From NCBI RefSeq assembly GCF_027943945.1, contig NZ_AP027141.1, positions 1,426,001 through 1,490,000 on the forward strand: a stretch of DNA of 64,000 nucleotides, written 5' to 3'. Numbering within the stretch: the stretch's first letter is position 1; the number at the start of each line of letters is the position of its first letter. Below, one piece after another: positions 56,187 through 64,000 of the stretch. The DNA comes from Microbacterium terricola. Its GTDB lineage: Bacteria; Actinomycetota; Actinomycetes; Actinomycetales; Microbacteriaceae. The notes under the pieces are model-generated. The model was not told the DNA's origin. It did no database searches and was given only the letters and a program-made list of their open reading frames with translations. Both the position numbers and the translations under genes were made by a program.

Positions 56187-57532
56187 GATCGTGCCTCCTC
56201 GATGAGTGTGCGGTACCAGTCGAACGACGCCTTGGGTGTGCGCCTGCCGGTCTCGTGGTCGACGTGCACGAGTCCGAACCGCTGCGTGAAGCCCTCGGCC
56301 CACTCGAAGTTGTCGAGCAGCGACCAGACGGTGTACTCGTCGATGCGCACGCCTCGGTCACGGGCCTCGCCGACAGCGGCGATGTGGCCCCGCAGGTAGG
56401 CGATGCGGTCGTCATCCTGGATCGCGCCGTCGACGGCGTCGGGCTCAGGGAAGGACGCGCCGTTCTCGGCCACGATGATCGGCGGGAGACTCTCGCCGTA
56501 GCGCTCGTGGAAGTCCACCAGCAGGTCGGTGAGGGCGCTCGGCACGATCGGCCACTCCACGCCGAACCCGGTGTGCGCAGCATCCGGCGTCAGGACGAGC
56601 ACGAACGGAACGGGACTGTCCGACGGGGCGGCGCCGATCGTGGTCGGGTTGTAGAAGTTGAGACCGTAGACATCGGTCGGGGTGGAGATGATCTCGAGGT
56701 CGCCCGGCTCCACCGGCATCGGGGGCATCCCGAGCGCCTCGATGTCCGGGTAGCTCCCGAGCAGCACCGGTTCGGCGAAGATCCGGTTGTGCAGCACGTC
56801 GTACACATGGGCCGCGGTCTGGTCATCGGCCGATGGCGACGCGGCACGCACATCGGTGTGGTTGTTGACGATGCCGATCGTCTGCGCGCCGCGACCGCGA
56901 AGCACCCGTGTCGCGAGTCCGTGGCCCAGCAGCTGGTGGTGCACGGTGGGCAGCGAGGCGAACAGCAGCTGCCTGGCGGGCGCGAGCTCGCCGATCGCGT
57001 ACCCCTGCAGAGAGGTGGAGACCGGCTCGTTGATCGTGTACCAGTGCGTCACGCGGTCGCCGAGGGCATCGGCGACGAGAGCGCTGTAGTCGGCGAAGCG
57101 GTACGCGGTGTCCCGGTCGAGCCACCCGCCCCGCTCCTCGATGATCGACGGCAGGTCCCAGTGGTAGAGCGTGGGGAACGGCGTCACCCCTGCGGCCAGG
57201 AGCTCGTCGACGACGCGGTCGTAGTAGCCGATGCCGTCCGGGTTCGCCTCACCAGAGCCTGTCGGCTGGACGCGCACCCACGAGATCGAGAAGCGGTACC
57301 GGTCGACGCCCAGGCGGGCGAGCAGGTCGACGTCCTCCCGGTAGCGGTGGTAGCTGTCGGGTCCGGGCTCCGCGGTGGACCCGTCGCGGACGGCGCCCGG
57401 GGTCTCCACGAAGTCGTCCCAGATGGAGCGCCCCCGGCCTCCCGCGGTGCGCGCTCCCTCGACCTGGAACGCGGCGGTCGCCGCCGACCAGCGCAGACCG
57501 CGCAGCGGCGGGACAGGGGGGTGATCGGGCAC
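56183..57532 (-). CDS. Glycoside hydrolase family 1 beta-glucosidase
   Basis: Cytosolic beta-glycosidase of 449 residues. The acid/base E169 (YTINEP) and nucleophile E356 (IIVAENGAS) are in place, with the early [13 protein letters not shown] and late [23 protein letters not shown] motifs. AAGGAG before the chosen GTG decides against the longer frame. With the MFS gene it forms a two-gene sugar-use operon; no LacI-type regulator is beside it. The 226 bases to rpsT contain the promoters of both genes. Confidence 0.94.
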   Translation of the reverse strand: MPDHPPVPPLRGLRWSAATAAFQVEGARTAGGRGRSIWDDFVETPGAVRDGSTAEPGPDSYHRYREDVDLLARLGVDRYRFSISWVRVQPTGSGEANPDGIGYYDRVVDELLAAGVTPFPTLYHWDLPSIIEERGGWLDRDTAYRFADYSALVADALGDRVTHWYTINEPVSTSLQGYAIGELAPARQLLFASLPTVHHQLLGHGLATRVLRGRGAQTIGIVNNHTDVRAASPSADDQTAAHVYDVLHNRIFAEPVLLGSYPDIEALGMPPMPVEPGDLEIISTPTDVYGLNFYNPTTIGAAPSDSPVPFVLVLTPDAAHTGFGVEWPIVPSALTDLLVDFHERYGESLPPIIVAENGASFPEPDAVDGAIQDDDRIAYLRGHIAAVGEARDRGVRIDEYTVWSLLDNFEWAEGFTQRFGLVHVDHETGRRTPKASFDWYRTLIEEARS

Positions 57533-57643
57533 GACGGAGCTCCTTCGCTCGGGGACGCCTCGGGGGTGGCGCATCCGATCATCTCTCATCCGACGCGCTC
57601 CGCCCTGCCACGACGCGCGCAGGTTGGACGGCCGTGGACCTGG

Positions 57644-57649
57644 TAGACT
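57644..57649 (+). promoter_or_regulatory. Candidate -10 box of rpsT
   Basis: TAGACT, giving a leader of about 100 bases before rpsT. A TTGGAC lies upstream but at 14 bases, too close for a standard -35. The leader shows no clear secondary structure by eye. Confidence 0.4.
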
Positions 57650-57758
57650 CGGTGATTGGCTTGCGTGTGGGTTCTGCCCTCACGATCTCGCCGCGCGCCG
57701 GCCCTCTCCCGTTTCGCGGCATTCCACTCGAAACCATCTACACGAAAGACGTCGACAC

Positions 57759-58019
57759 GTGGCGAACATCAAGTCGCAGATCAAGCGCAACAAGACCAAC
57801 GAGAAGGCGCGCGAGCGCAACAAGGCCGTCAAGAGCGAGCTGAAGACCCAGGTGCGCCGCACCCGTGAGGCCATCGCCTCGGGTGACAAGGCTGCTGCCG
57901 AGAAGGCCCTCGCGACCGCGTCCAAGAAGCTCGACAAGGCCGTGAGCAAGGGCGTCATCCACGAGAACCAGGCCGCGAACCGCAAGTCGGCGATCGCGAA
58001 GCAGGTCTCGGCGCTCTGA
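57759..58019 (+). CDS. rpsT: 30S ribosomal protein S20
   Basis: Binds the 5' and 3' minor domains of 16S rRNA. 86 residues, Lys/Arg-rich, starting (V)[22 protein letters not shown] and ending [20 protein letters not shown] as expected. GTG start with GAAAGAC upstream. Followed by a strong terminator. Confidence 0.98.
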   Translation: MANIKSQIKRNKTNEKARERNKAVKSELKTQVRRTREAIASGDKAAAEKALATASKKLDKAVSKGVIHENQAANRKSAIAKQVSAL

Positions 58020-58032
58020 CGCATCGACCGTG

Positions 58033-58068
58033 AGAAGAGCCCGTCCCCGTGAGGGGGCGGGCTCTTCT
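58033..58068 (+). terminator. Terminator of rpsT
   Basis: Sixteen-base arms (one G-T pair) around GTGA, 13 bases after the rpsT stop. It lacks a long T-run but is the strongest hairpin of the region. Nothing else is seen in the 59 bases to holA. Confidence 0.85.
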
Positions 58069-58127
58069 GCGTGCGAGGTTCGGCGGGTGACGCGGGCTCT
58101 CCTCGCGCGACGCCGGCGGCGACCGCC

Positions 58128-59177
58128 TCAGGCGGCGAACGGCGCGCGCGTGGCGATGATCGTGACGAGCCGTTCGAGCGCGAAGACCGGGTCGCGGGAC
58201 GCGCCCTTGACCTCGGCGTCGGCGCGCGCGGCGGCCTGGATCGCGAGCCCGAGGGTCGCCTCGGTCCACCCGGACAGGTCGCGGCGTGCGCGGTCGACCT
58301 GCCAGTCCTTCATGCCGAGGCGCGCGGCCAGCGCCCCGGAGGGCTCACGGTTGCCCGCGACCCGCGCCATGGTGCGCAGCTTCGACGCGATCGCCGCGAC
58401 GAGCGGCACCGGGTCGGCCCCCGAGGCCAGCGCGTGACGCAGCGCGATGAGCGACTCTCCGTAGCGGCCGGCGATGGCGGTGTCGGCGACGGTGAACGCG
58501 GAGGTCTCCACCCGGCCGCCGTAGTAGCGGCCGACGACCTGTTCCGTCACGTCGCCGTCGACGTCGGCGATGAGCTGCTGGCACGCGGCGGCGAGCTCGG
58601 TGAGGTCGTCGTTGAACGCCGACACCAGCGCACGAAGTGCGGGAGGAGCGATGCGCTTGCGCGCGGAGGTGAACTCGCCGGCGGCGAAGTCGTAGCGGTC
58701 GGAGTCGCGCTTGATCGCGGGGCAGGCGATCTCGATGCCGCCGCCCTGCCCCGAGCGGATGGCGTCGAGGAGCTTCTTGCCGCGCACACTGGCGCCGGTG
58801 TGGCGCAGGACGACCGTGGCGCCCTCCTGGGGCTGTTCGAGGTACCCGAGCGCCTCGGCGAGGAACGCGTCGGAGCACTTCTCCACTCCGCTGACGCGCA
58901 CGAGACGGGGCTCACCGAACAGCGAGGGCGACGACACGCCCAGCAGCGATCCGGGGGCGTAGTCGTCTGCGCGCAGATCGCTCACCTCAAGGCTGGGATC
59001 CTCGGCGCGCAGGTACTCCCGCAGGCCGGCGGTGGCGCGCTCGGCGCAGACCTCTTCCGGACCGGAGATCAGCACGACCGGTGCGGGCCGCGGCTCACGC
59101 CAGGGCACCTGCGGGATGGCCGATCGGGCGGCGGACGCGCCCCGCGCCGCGGGGGTTCTGCGGGAGCCGGTCGCCAT
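58128..59177 (-). CDS. holA: DNA polymerase III subunit delta
   Basis: Clamp-loader subunit that opens the beta clamp. N-terminal PVVLISGPEEVCAERA and the middle ELAAACQQLIAD segment match the family; domain III ends the protein. The N-terminal 30 residues are a basic, Ala-rich extension. 349 residues. The ATG is six bases after TAGGCT, within the end of comEC, so it has its own leaderless promoter. Confidence 0.93.
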   Translation of the reverse strand: MATGSRRTPAARGASAARSAIPQVPWREPRPAPVVLISGPEEVCAERATAGLREYLRAEDPSLEVSDLRADDYAPGSLLGVSSPSLFGEPRLVRVSGVEKCSDAFLAEALGYLEQPQEGATVVLRHTGASVRGKKLLDAIRSGQGGGIEIACPAIKRDSDRYDFAAGEFTSARKRIAPPALRALVSAFNDDLTELAAACQQLIADVDGDVTEQVVGRYYGGRVETSAFTVADTAIAGRYGESLIALRHALASGADPVPLVAAIASKLRTMARVAGNREPSGALAARLGMKDWQVDRARRDLSGWTEATLGLAIQAAARADAEVKGASRDPVFALERLVTIIATRAPFAA

Positions 59178-59183
59178 GCCTCC

Positions 59184-59189
59184 AGCCTA
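59184..59189 (-). promoter_or_regulatory. -10 box of holA
   Basis: TAGGCT on the minus strand, six bases before the ATG and overlapping the comEC stop codon. Confidence 0.55.
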
Positions 59190-61499
59190 CCCAGCGGCAC
59201 CGACGCGCTCGCGCCATACGCGGAGCTCGTCGTCGGCGGTCCAGACGGCCACCACCCCCTCGATGTCGGTCCGCGCGACCGTCGCGCCGAGGGCCTCCAG
59301 TACGTCCAGGGTCTCGTCGCGCGGATGGCCGTAGTCGTTGTCGACGCCCACCGTGACCAGTGCGACGGACGGGGCGGCCAGGTCGTAGAGGCCCGGGTCC
59401 TGGTCGGCGCTGCCGTGATGCGCGACCTTCACCACCGCGTACGGCGGGGCCAGTGCACCGGAGCGGGCGAGAGCGCGCTGCGGCGCCGCGGACAGGTCGC
59501 CGAGGAGGAGCGACGAGGGGATGCCGCCGCCCCGCACATCGATGACGACGCTCGCGTCGTTGCCTCCGGTGTACACGGCGCTGTCGGATGGCGGCCACAC
59601 AGCCCGCCACCGTGCGCCGCCGAGGGTCCCGCTGAGGCCGACGCCCGCGGTCGTCGCCGTGGCCCCCGCATCCGCCAGTCGCCGGATCAGCGCGACCGCC
59701 TCCGCGTCGTCCACCGGCCCGTGGAGCACGCGGGAGACCCGGCCGATGACCGCGTCCACTCCCCCGATGTGGTCCAGGTCGAAATGCGTGAGCACGAGCA
59801 GGTCGAGGTGCCCGATCCCGGCCCGCGCGAGGCACTGCGCCAGCGCGTCGGGCTCCGGCCCGGTGTCGACCAGCGCGGTCGCTCCCGCGCTCCTCAGCAG
59901 CACGGCGTCGCCCTGGCCGACGTCGCACGCCAGCACGGTCCAGTCGGCCGGCAGCGTCCAGCCGCCCGCGACGCCGCCGAGCGCGGCGGTTCCGGCGCCG
60001 ACCCCCAGGCTCGCCGCGAGAACGGCGGCGGCGGTGGCCTGCAGCATCCCCCCGCGCCGTCGCGCGGCGATCACCAGCCCGATCGCCGCGCCGACGGCCG
60101 CGAGCAGGACCGCGCCCACCGCACCGTCGACCCAGGCGAGCTGACCGGCCGGCAGCGCGTCGAAGGTCTCGGCCACCCCGGCCACCCACGCCGCCGGCAG
60201 CCACGCGAGGGCTGCGAGACCGCTCTGGAGCACCGGCAGCGGGCCGGCCAGGCAGGCAGCGAGTCCGACGATGGTCGCGACCGGAGCGGCGGGGGCGGCG
60301 AGGAGATTGGCCAGCACACCGTACACGGGCACCGTCGGGGCGATCAGCACCAGCAGCGGGCCGCACGCGAGCTGCGCGCTCAGGGGCACCGCGATCGCGA
60401 GCGCGAGGGGCCGTCGCATCCACCGGGCGAGGCCCGCGGCCAGCGGCCGGGCGCACAGCAGCAGCGCGCCGGTGGCCGCGGCGGACAGCGCGAAGCCGAG
60501 CGAGGTCGAGAGCCACGGGTCGGTGACCAGGAGCACGGCGACGGCGAGGCAGAGGATGCTGGTGCCCGCGGCCGGGCGCCCGAGCGTCACGCCGAGCATG
60601 GCGATCGAGGCCATCGCCGCCGCACGGACGACGCTCGGCTCAGGGGTGACCAGGACGACGAAGCCGGCGAGCGCGGCGAGGGCCGCCGCGGCGCGCAGCC
60701 CCCGGCGCAGCCCTGCGAGCGCTGCCGCGGCGAAGGCGATGCCGACGACGAGTGCGCAGTTCGCGCCGGACACGGCGGTCAGGTGCGACAGCGAGGTGCG
60801 CTTCATGGCCTCGTCGAGCTGCACGCCGACAGCCGCGGTGTCGCCCACCGCGAGGCCGGGCACCAGCCCGGCGGCGGGGGCGGAGAGTCCGGAGACGGCG
60901 CGCTGCAGCCCGCGGCGCAGTGCGGACGCCGCCGCCGGCACGCCGGTGGGCGGCGCCACGACCTCCACCCCGCGCGCGGCATCGACCACGACCACCGCGC
61001 GATCCCCGGCGTAGCCGGCGAACGCCGTGCCGTGCGCGCGGACGATGGCGCCCACATCGAGTGCGCCGGGATCGTCCACTTCGTGCCGGCTGACCTGGAT
61101 GACGACATCCACGGCGATCGGGCTCTCTCGTTCGCCGACCCTCAGCATGACGGCCCGCGCATCGAACGCCAGCCGCTCGCCGTCGCGGGGCTCGATCTTC
61201 CCGACCACCTGCGCCTGCACGGTGATCGCACGTCCTGCCCCGATCTCGCCGAGGGCGTCCGCGGTGCGATCCGGCTGTGCGAGGGCGACGTGGGATGCGG
61301 CGGTGGCCGCCAGCGCGCACGCGAACAGCCCGACGAGGACGACGGGGCGCGGTGTGCGCACGCAGAGTGCCCCGAGCACCGCTGCGCTGGCCCACAGACC
61401 CAGCGCGAGCGGCGCAGCGGTCGCCGGCATGAGGGTCGCCAGGGCGGCCACCGCCCACACGGCGAGAGCCACGGGCAGCAGCCGCAGCCGGCGGATCAT
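59187..61499 (-). CDS. comEC: ComEC/Rec2-family competence protein
   Basis: Channel for single-stranded DNA uptake. 770 residues: N-terminal helices and an OB-like outer region (to about 230), the competence core with GLVPGLAVGDTAAV and LTAVSGANCALV (about 235-500), and a C-terminal metallo-beta-lactamase domain with HFDLDHIGG (near 570) and VAKVAHHGSADQD-type motifs. It starts in the comEA stop (four-base overlap). Natural competence is not known for most Microbacteriaceae, and no pilus genes are in view. Confidence 0.92.
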   Translation of the reverse strand: MIRRLRLLPVALAVWAVAALATLMPATAAPLALGLWASAAVLGALCVRTPRPVVLVGLFACALAATAASHVALAQPDRTADALGEIGAGRAITVQAQVVGKIEPRDGERLAFDARAVMLRVGERESPIAVDVVIQVSRHEVDDPGALDVGAIVRAHGTAFAGYAGDRAVVVVDAARGVEVVAPPTGVPAAASALRRGLQRAVSGLSAPAAGLVPGLAVGDTAAVGVQLDEAMKRTSLSHLTAVSGANCALVVGIAFAAAALAGLRRGLRAAAALAALAGFVVLVTPEPSVVRAAAMASIAMLGVTLGRPAAGTSILCLAVAVLLVTDPWLSTSLGFALSAAATGALLLCARPLAAGLARWMRRPLALAIAVPLSAQLACGPLLVLIAPTVPVYGVLANLLAAPAAPVATIVGLAACLAGPLPVLQSGLAALAWLPAAWVAGVAETFDALPAGQLAWVDGAVGAVLLAAVGAAIGLVIAARRRGGMLQATAAAVLAASLGVGAGTAALGGVAGGWTLPADWTVLACDVGQGDAVLLRSAGATALVDTGPEPDALAQCLARAGIGHLDLLVLTHFDLDHIGGVDAVIGRVSRVLHGPVDDAEAVALIRRLADAGATATTAGVGLSGTLGGARWRAVWPPSDSAVYTGGNDASVVIDVRGGGIPSSLLLGDLSAAPQRALARSGALAPPYAVVKVAHHGSADQDPGLYDLAAPSVALVTVGVDNDYGHPRDETLDVLEALGATVARTDIEGVVAVWTADDELRVWRERVGAAG

Positions 61500-62104
61500 G
61501 TCGTGACCAGGTCACGCAGCGACTCGAGCATCTTCTCGCCGATGCCGGGGACGGCGAGCAGGTCTTCCACGCTCGTGAACCCGCCGTTCTGCTCGCGCCA
61601 GTCGACGATGCGCTGCGCGAGCGCCGGGCCGATGCGGGGCAGGGTGTCCAGCGCGGCGATGTCGGCGGTGTTCAGGTCGACGAGTCCTGATCCGGGTGCC
61701 GCGGACGGGGGAAGCTCCGCTGCCTCGGCGGCCTCAGCCTGCGTCGGCACCGGCAGCTGCTCGCCGTCCGCAAGCACTCTGGCGAGGTTGACCGCATCCG
61801 TCGCGGCGTCGTCGGTGAACCCGCCCGCCGCTGCGACGGCGTCGACGACGCGGGCGCCCGGCGACAGGGCGTACAGCCCTGGCCGGCGGACCGCCCCCGA
61901 GACGTGCACGTAGAGCGCGGAGGGAGACGGGGCTGCCGCGCTGGCCGGAACGTCGAGGGTGACCGCCTCGACGGGGGCCGTGGCCGTGCGGAGGATGCCG
62001 ATCACGACGGTGATCGCGAGGGCCAGGATCGCGACCCCGATCGCCGCTCCCACGCCGAGCCGCGTGCGCGCGGACGCGCGGACAGGCTCCTCGGACGGGG
62101 TCAC
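61496..62104 (-). CDS. comEA: ComEA-like helix-hairpin-helix DNA-binding protein
   Basis: Membrane-anchored DNA receptor. One membrane helix (about 15-38), a SLBB domain (VHVSGAVRRPGLYALSPGARVVDAVAAAGGF, about 67-98) and two helix-hairpin-helix motifs at the end (LPRIGPALAQRIVDWR and VPGIGEKMLESLRDLV). 202 residues. GTG start six bases after TAGCGT, so probably leaderless. Coupled to comEC. Confidence 0.93.
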   Translation of the reverse strand: MTPSEEPVRASARTRLGVGAAIGVAILALAITVVIGILRTATAPVEAVTLDVPASAAAPSPSALYVHVSGAVRRPGLYALSPGARVVDAVAAAGGFTDDAATDAVNLARVLADGEQLPVPTQAEAAEAAELPPSAAPGSGLVDLNTADIAALDTLPRIGPALAQRIVDWREQNGGFTSVEDLLAVPGIGEKMLESLRDLVTT

Positions 62105-62110
62105 TCCGTC

Positions 62111-62116
62111 ACGCTA
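62111..62116 (-). promoter_or_regulatory. -10 box of comEA
   Basis: TAGCGT on the minus strand, six bases before the GTG, in the 91-base gap after leuS. Confidence 0.5.
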
Positions 62117-62195
62117 GGCGCGCGTGTCGGGCCCCTGTCGGCGCGCCGGGCGACCCGTGGACCGGGTCACCGCGGCGGCGCGCTGGGGAGGAGCG

Positions 62196-64000
62196 TCAGC
62201 GCGTGCTGAAGCTGACCACCTTCGGTGCGCGCACGATGGCGCGCACGATCTGCTTGTCCCCGAGGGAGCGCAGCACACGCTCGTCGGCGCGCGCGGCGGC
62301 CTCGAGCTCGTCACTCGAGATGCGGGCGGGAACCTCGAGCGTCGCACGGACCTTGCCGTCGATCTGCACGACGGCGGTGACCGAATCCTCCACGAGGAGG
62401 GTCGGATCCGCCTGCCGCCATGTGGCGAGGCCGACGAACGGCTCGTAGCCGAGCATCTCCCACATCTCCTCCGCGGTGTGCGGGGCGAACAGGTCGAGGA
62501 TCATCGCCGTCGCCTCCGCCGCCTCGCGGACCGCGGGGTCGGCGGGGCCGGCACCGGTGTCGATGACCTTGCGGGTGGCGTTCACCAGCTCCATCAGGCG
62601 GGCGACGACGACGTTGAACTTCGTCTGCTCGACGAGACCGGGGGCGTCGGCCAGCAGGCGGTGCGTCACGCGGCGCAGCGCCGTGTCGCCCTCGGCCCAG
62701 ACGACGTCGGGGGCACTCGACACGTCGTGGGCGACGCGCCACGCCCGCGCGAGGAACTTCTGCGCGCCGGTGGTGGAGACGTCCTCCCAGTTGATGTCGT
62801 CCTCGACCGGGCCGGCGAACGCGATCGCGACGCGCACCGCATCCGCACCGGGGTCGACCATGCTCGCGGCGAACTCGACCAGATTGCCCTTGCTCTTGGA
62901 CATCTTCGAGCCCGACAGCAGCACCATGCCCTGGTTGATCAGGCTCGAGAACGGCTCGGTGAAGTCGACCAGGCCCATGTCGAACAGCACCTTCGTCAGG
63001 AACCGCGCGTACAGGAGGTGGAGGATCGCGTGCTCCACGCCGCCGATGTAGCTGTCGACGGGCGCCCAGCGGTGCGCCTCCTCCACGGGGAAGGCGTGGT
63101 CGGTGGCGTTCGGCGACAGGAAGCGGAGGAAGTACCACGAGCTGTCGACGAACGTGTCCATGGTGTCGGGGTCGCGCAGGGCGGCCTCGCCCGTCTCCGG
63201 GTCGACCGTCTGCATCCATTCGGCCGCGCCGCCGAGCGGCGACGTGCCCTTCGGCGTGAGGTCGAGGCCCTTCACGTCCGGCAGGGTGAGCGGCAGCTGG
63301 TCGCCGGGAACCGGGACGATGCGCCCGTCCTCCGTGTGGATCATCGGGATGGGGGTGCCCCAGAAGCGCTGACGCGAGATGAGCCAGTCGCGGAGGCGGT
63401 ACGACTTCGCGGCGCGGCCGGAGCCGGAACGCTCGAGTTCCTCGATCATGCGCGCGACGGCGTTGCGCTTGTTGAGGCCGTCCAGGGTGCCCGAGTTGAT
63501 CAGACGCCCCTCGCCGGTGAGCGCGACGCCGGTGACCGCCGGGTCGAGGTCGGCCAGGGTCGAACCGTCGAACCCTGGATCGATCGGGTCGCCGTTGTCG
63601 TCGAGCTCGATGACGGGGATGGAGCCGGTGACCGGCGCGGTCGTGTCGACGACGACCTTGACCGGCAGGTCGAAGGCGCGGGCGAAGTCGAGGTCGCGCT
63701 GGTCGTGGGCGGGAACGGCCATGACGGCCCCGTGACCGTAGTCGGCCAGGACGTAGTCGGCGGCCCACACCGGCAGTCGCTCGCCGTTGACCGGGTTGAC
63801 GGCGTACCGCTCCAGGAACACGCCGGTCTTGGGCCGGTCGGTGGCCTGACGCTCGATCTCGGACTCCTTGCCGACGCGGTCCAGGTAGTCCTGGAAGCGC
63901 ATCCGGACATCCGCCGATGCGCCCGCCGCGAGCTCCGCCGCCAGGTCGCTCTCGGGCGCCACGACGAAGAAGGTCGCACCGTGGAGGGTGTCGGGGCGCG
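62196..64000 (-). CDS. leuS: Leucine--tRNA ligase (5' part outside window)
   Basis: Charges tRNA-Leu. The last 601 codons are visible; the start and HIGH motif lie right of the window. Seen here are part of the editing domain ([19 protein letters not shown] and the TGR-type region before it), the catalytic-domain segment [24 protein letters not shown] near 62895-62915, the anticodon-binding helices and the C-terminal tRNA-binding domain. The frame is open to the window edge. No odd changes noticed. Confidence 0.97.
   Translation of the reverse strand, partial: RPDTLHGATFFVVAPESDLAAELAAGASADVRMRFQDYLDRVGKESEIERQATDRPKTGVFLERYAVNPVNGERLPVWAADYVLADYGHGAVMAVPAHDQRDLDFARAFDLPVKVVVDTTAPVTGSIPVIELDDNGDPIDPGFDGSTLADLDPAVTGVALTGEGRLINSGTLDGLNKRNAVARMIEELERSGSGRAAKSYRLRDWLISRQRFWGTPIPMIHTEDGRIVPVPGDQLPLTLPDVKGLDLTPKGTSPLGGAAEWMQTVDPETGEAALRDPDTMDTFVDSSWYFLRFLSPNATDHAFPVEEAHRWAPVDSYIGGVEHAILHLLYARFLTKVLFDMGLVDFTEPFSSLINQGMVLLSGSKMSKSKGNLVEFAASMVDPGADAVRVAIAFAGPVEDDINWEDVSTTGAQKFLARAWRVAHDVSSAPDVVWAEGDTALRRVTHRLLADAPGLVEQTKFNVVVARLMELVNATRKVIDTGAGPADPAVREAAEATAMILDLFAPHTAEEMWEMLGYEPFVGLATWRQADPTLLVEDSVTAVVQIDGKVRATLEVPARISSDELEAAARADERVLRSLGDKQIVRAIVRAPKVVSFSTR

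Noticed and set aside
58071..61913. A 1280-codon open frame opposite holA and comEC
   Set aside because: Begins at the rpsT terminator and spans two real genes and their junction; composition is typical of high-GC antisense frames.

Overview
The window is a chromosomal segment from a high-GC Gram-positive bacterium. The best match is an actinobacterium of the Microbacteriaceae, close to Microbacterium. The evidence is the very high GC content; a GlnA2-type glutamine synthetase; the aceE / PucR-type regulator / fabD-fabH-acpP-fabF cluster; DUF3145 and other actinobacterial families; a class A RNase P RNA; and many start codons sitting exactly six bases after a TAnnnT -10 box, which indicates leaderless transcripts. 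No prophage, insertion sequence, CRISPR array or rRNA was seen.

Layout. 1-9362: truncated glnA with a small coupled gene, polyphosphate glucokinase, rnpB, an LPxTG-type surface protein coupled to a DUF4012 protein, a family A DNA polymerase, a zinc-ribbon coiled-coil protein, an APC permease and tRNA-Val. 9423-17138: pyruvate dehydrogenase E1 followed by the fatty-acid synthesis cluster, closed by a terminator. 17224-22153: DUF3145, AEC and DMT transporters, a CAU tRNA, peptide deformylase, a VanY-like carboxypeptidase and tRNA-Asn. 22154-27339: the leftward operon dusB-dgt-dnaG-ABC ATPase. 27403-30933: glutathione peroxidase, FrnE-like protein, uppS, recO and a TRIC-family channel. 31045-33280: a polar amino acid ABC transporter. 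33284-35163: leuA with a leader peptide and attenuator-like hairpin. 35235-39421: a lipoprotein and a two-gene cassette of a CHAT protease and an alpha/beta-hydrolase. 39424-51236: a long leftward chain lepA-DUF1990-hemW-hrcA-dnaJ-rsmE-HIT-phoH-ybeY-corC-era-oxidoreductase. 51389-57532: an accessory block (secreted nuclease, hydrolase, MFS, beta-glucosidase). 57759-64000: rpsT, then leftward leuS(partial)-comEA-comEC-holA.

Most of the window is conserved housekeeping sequence with tight gene packing: many 1-14 base overlaps in operons and convergent stops 0-3 bases apart. Accessory genes sit as inserts in this backbone. The most interesting items are the CHAT/hydrolase cassette (a possible proteolysis-triggered effector pair, by inference), the leuA leader with three successive leucine codons read from what looks like a leaderless message, the large set of leaderless promoters, and a CAU tRNA with mixed initiator and elongator features. 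None of these is proved new from sequence alone.
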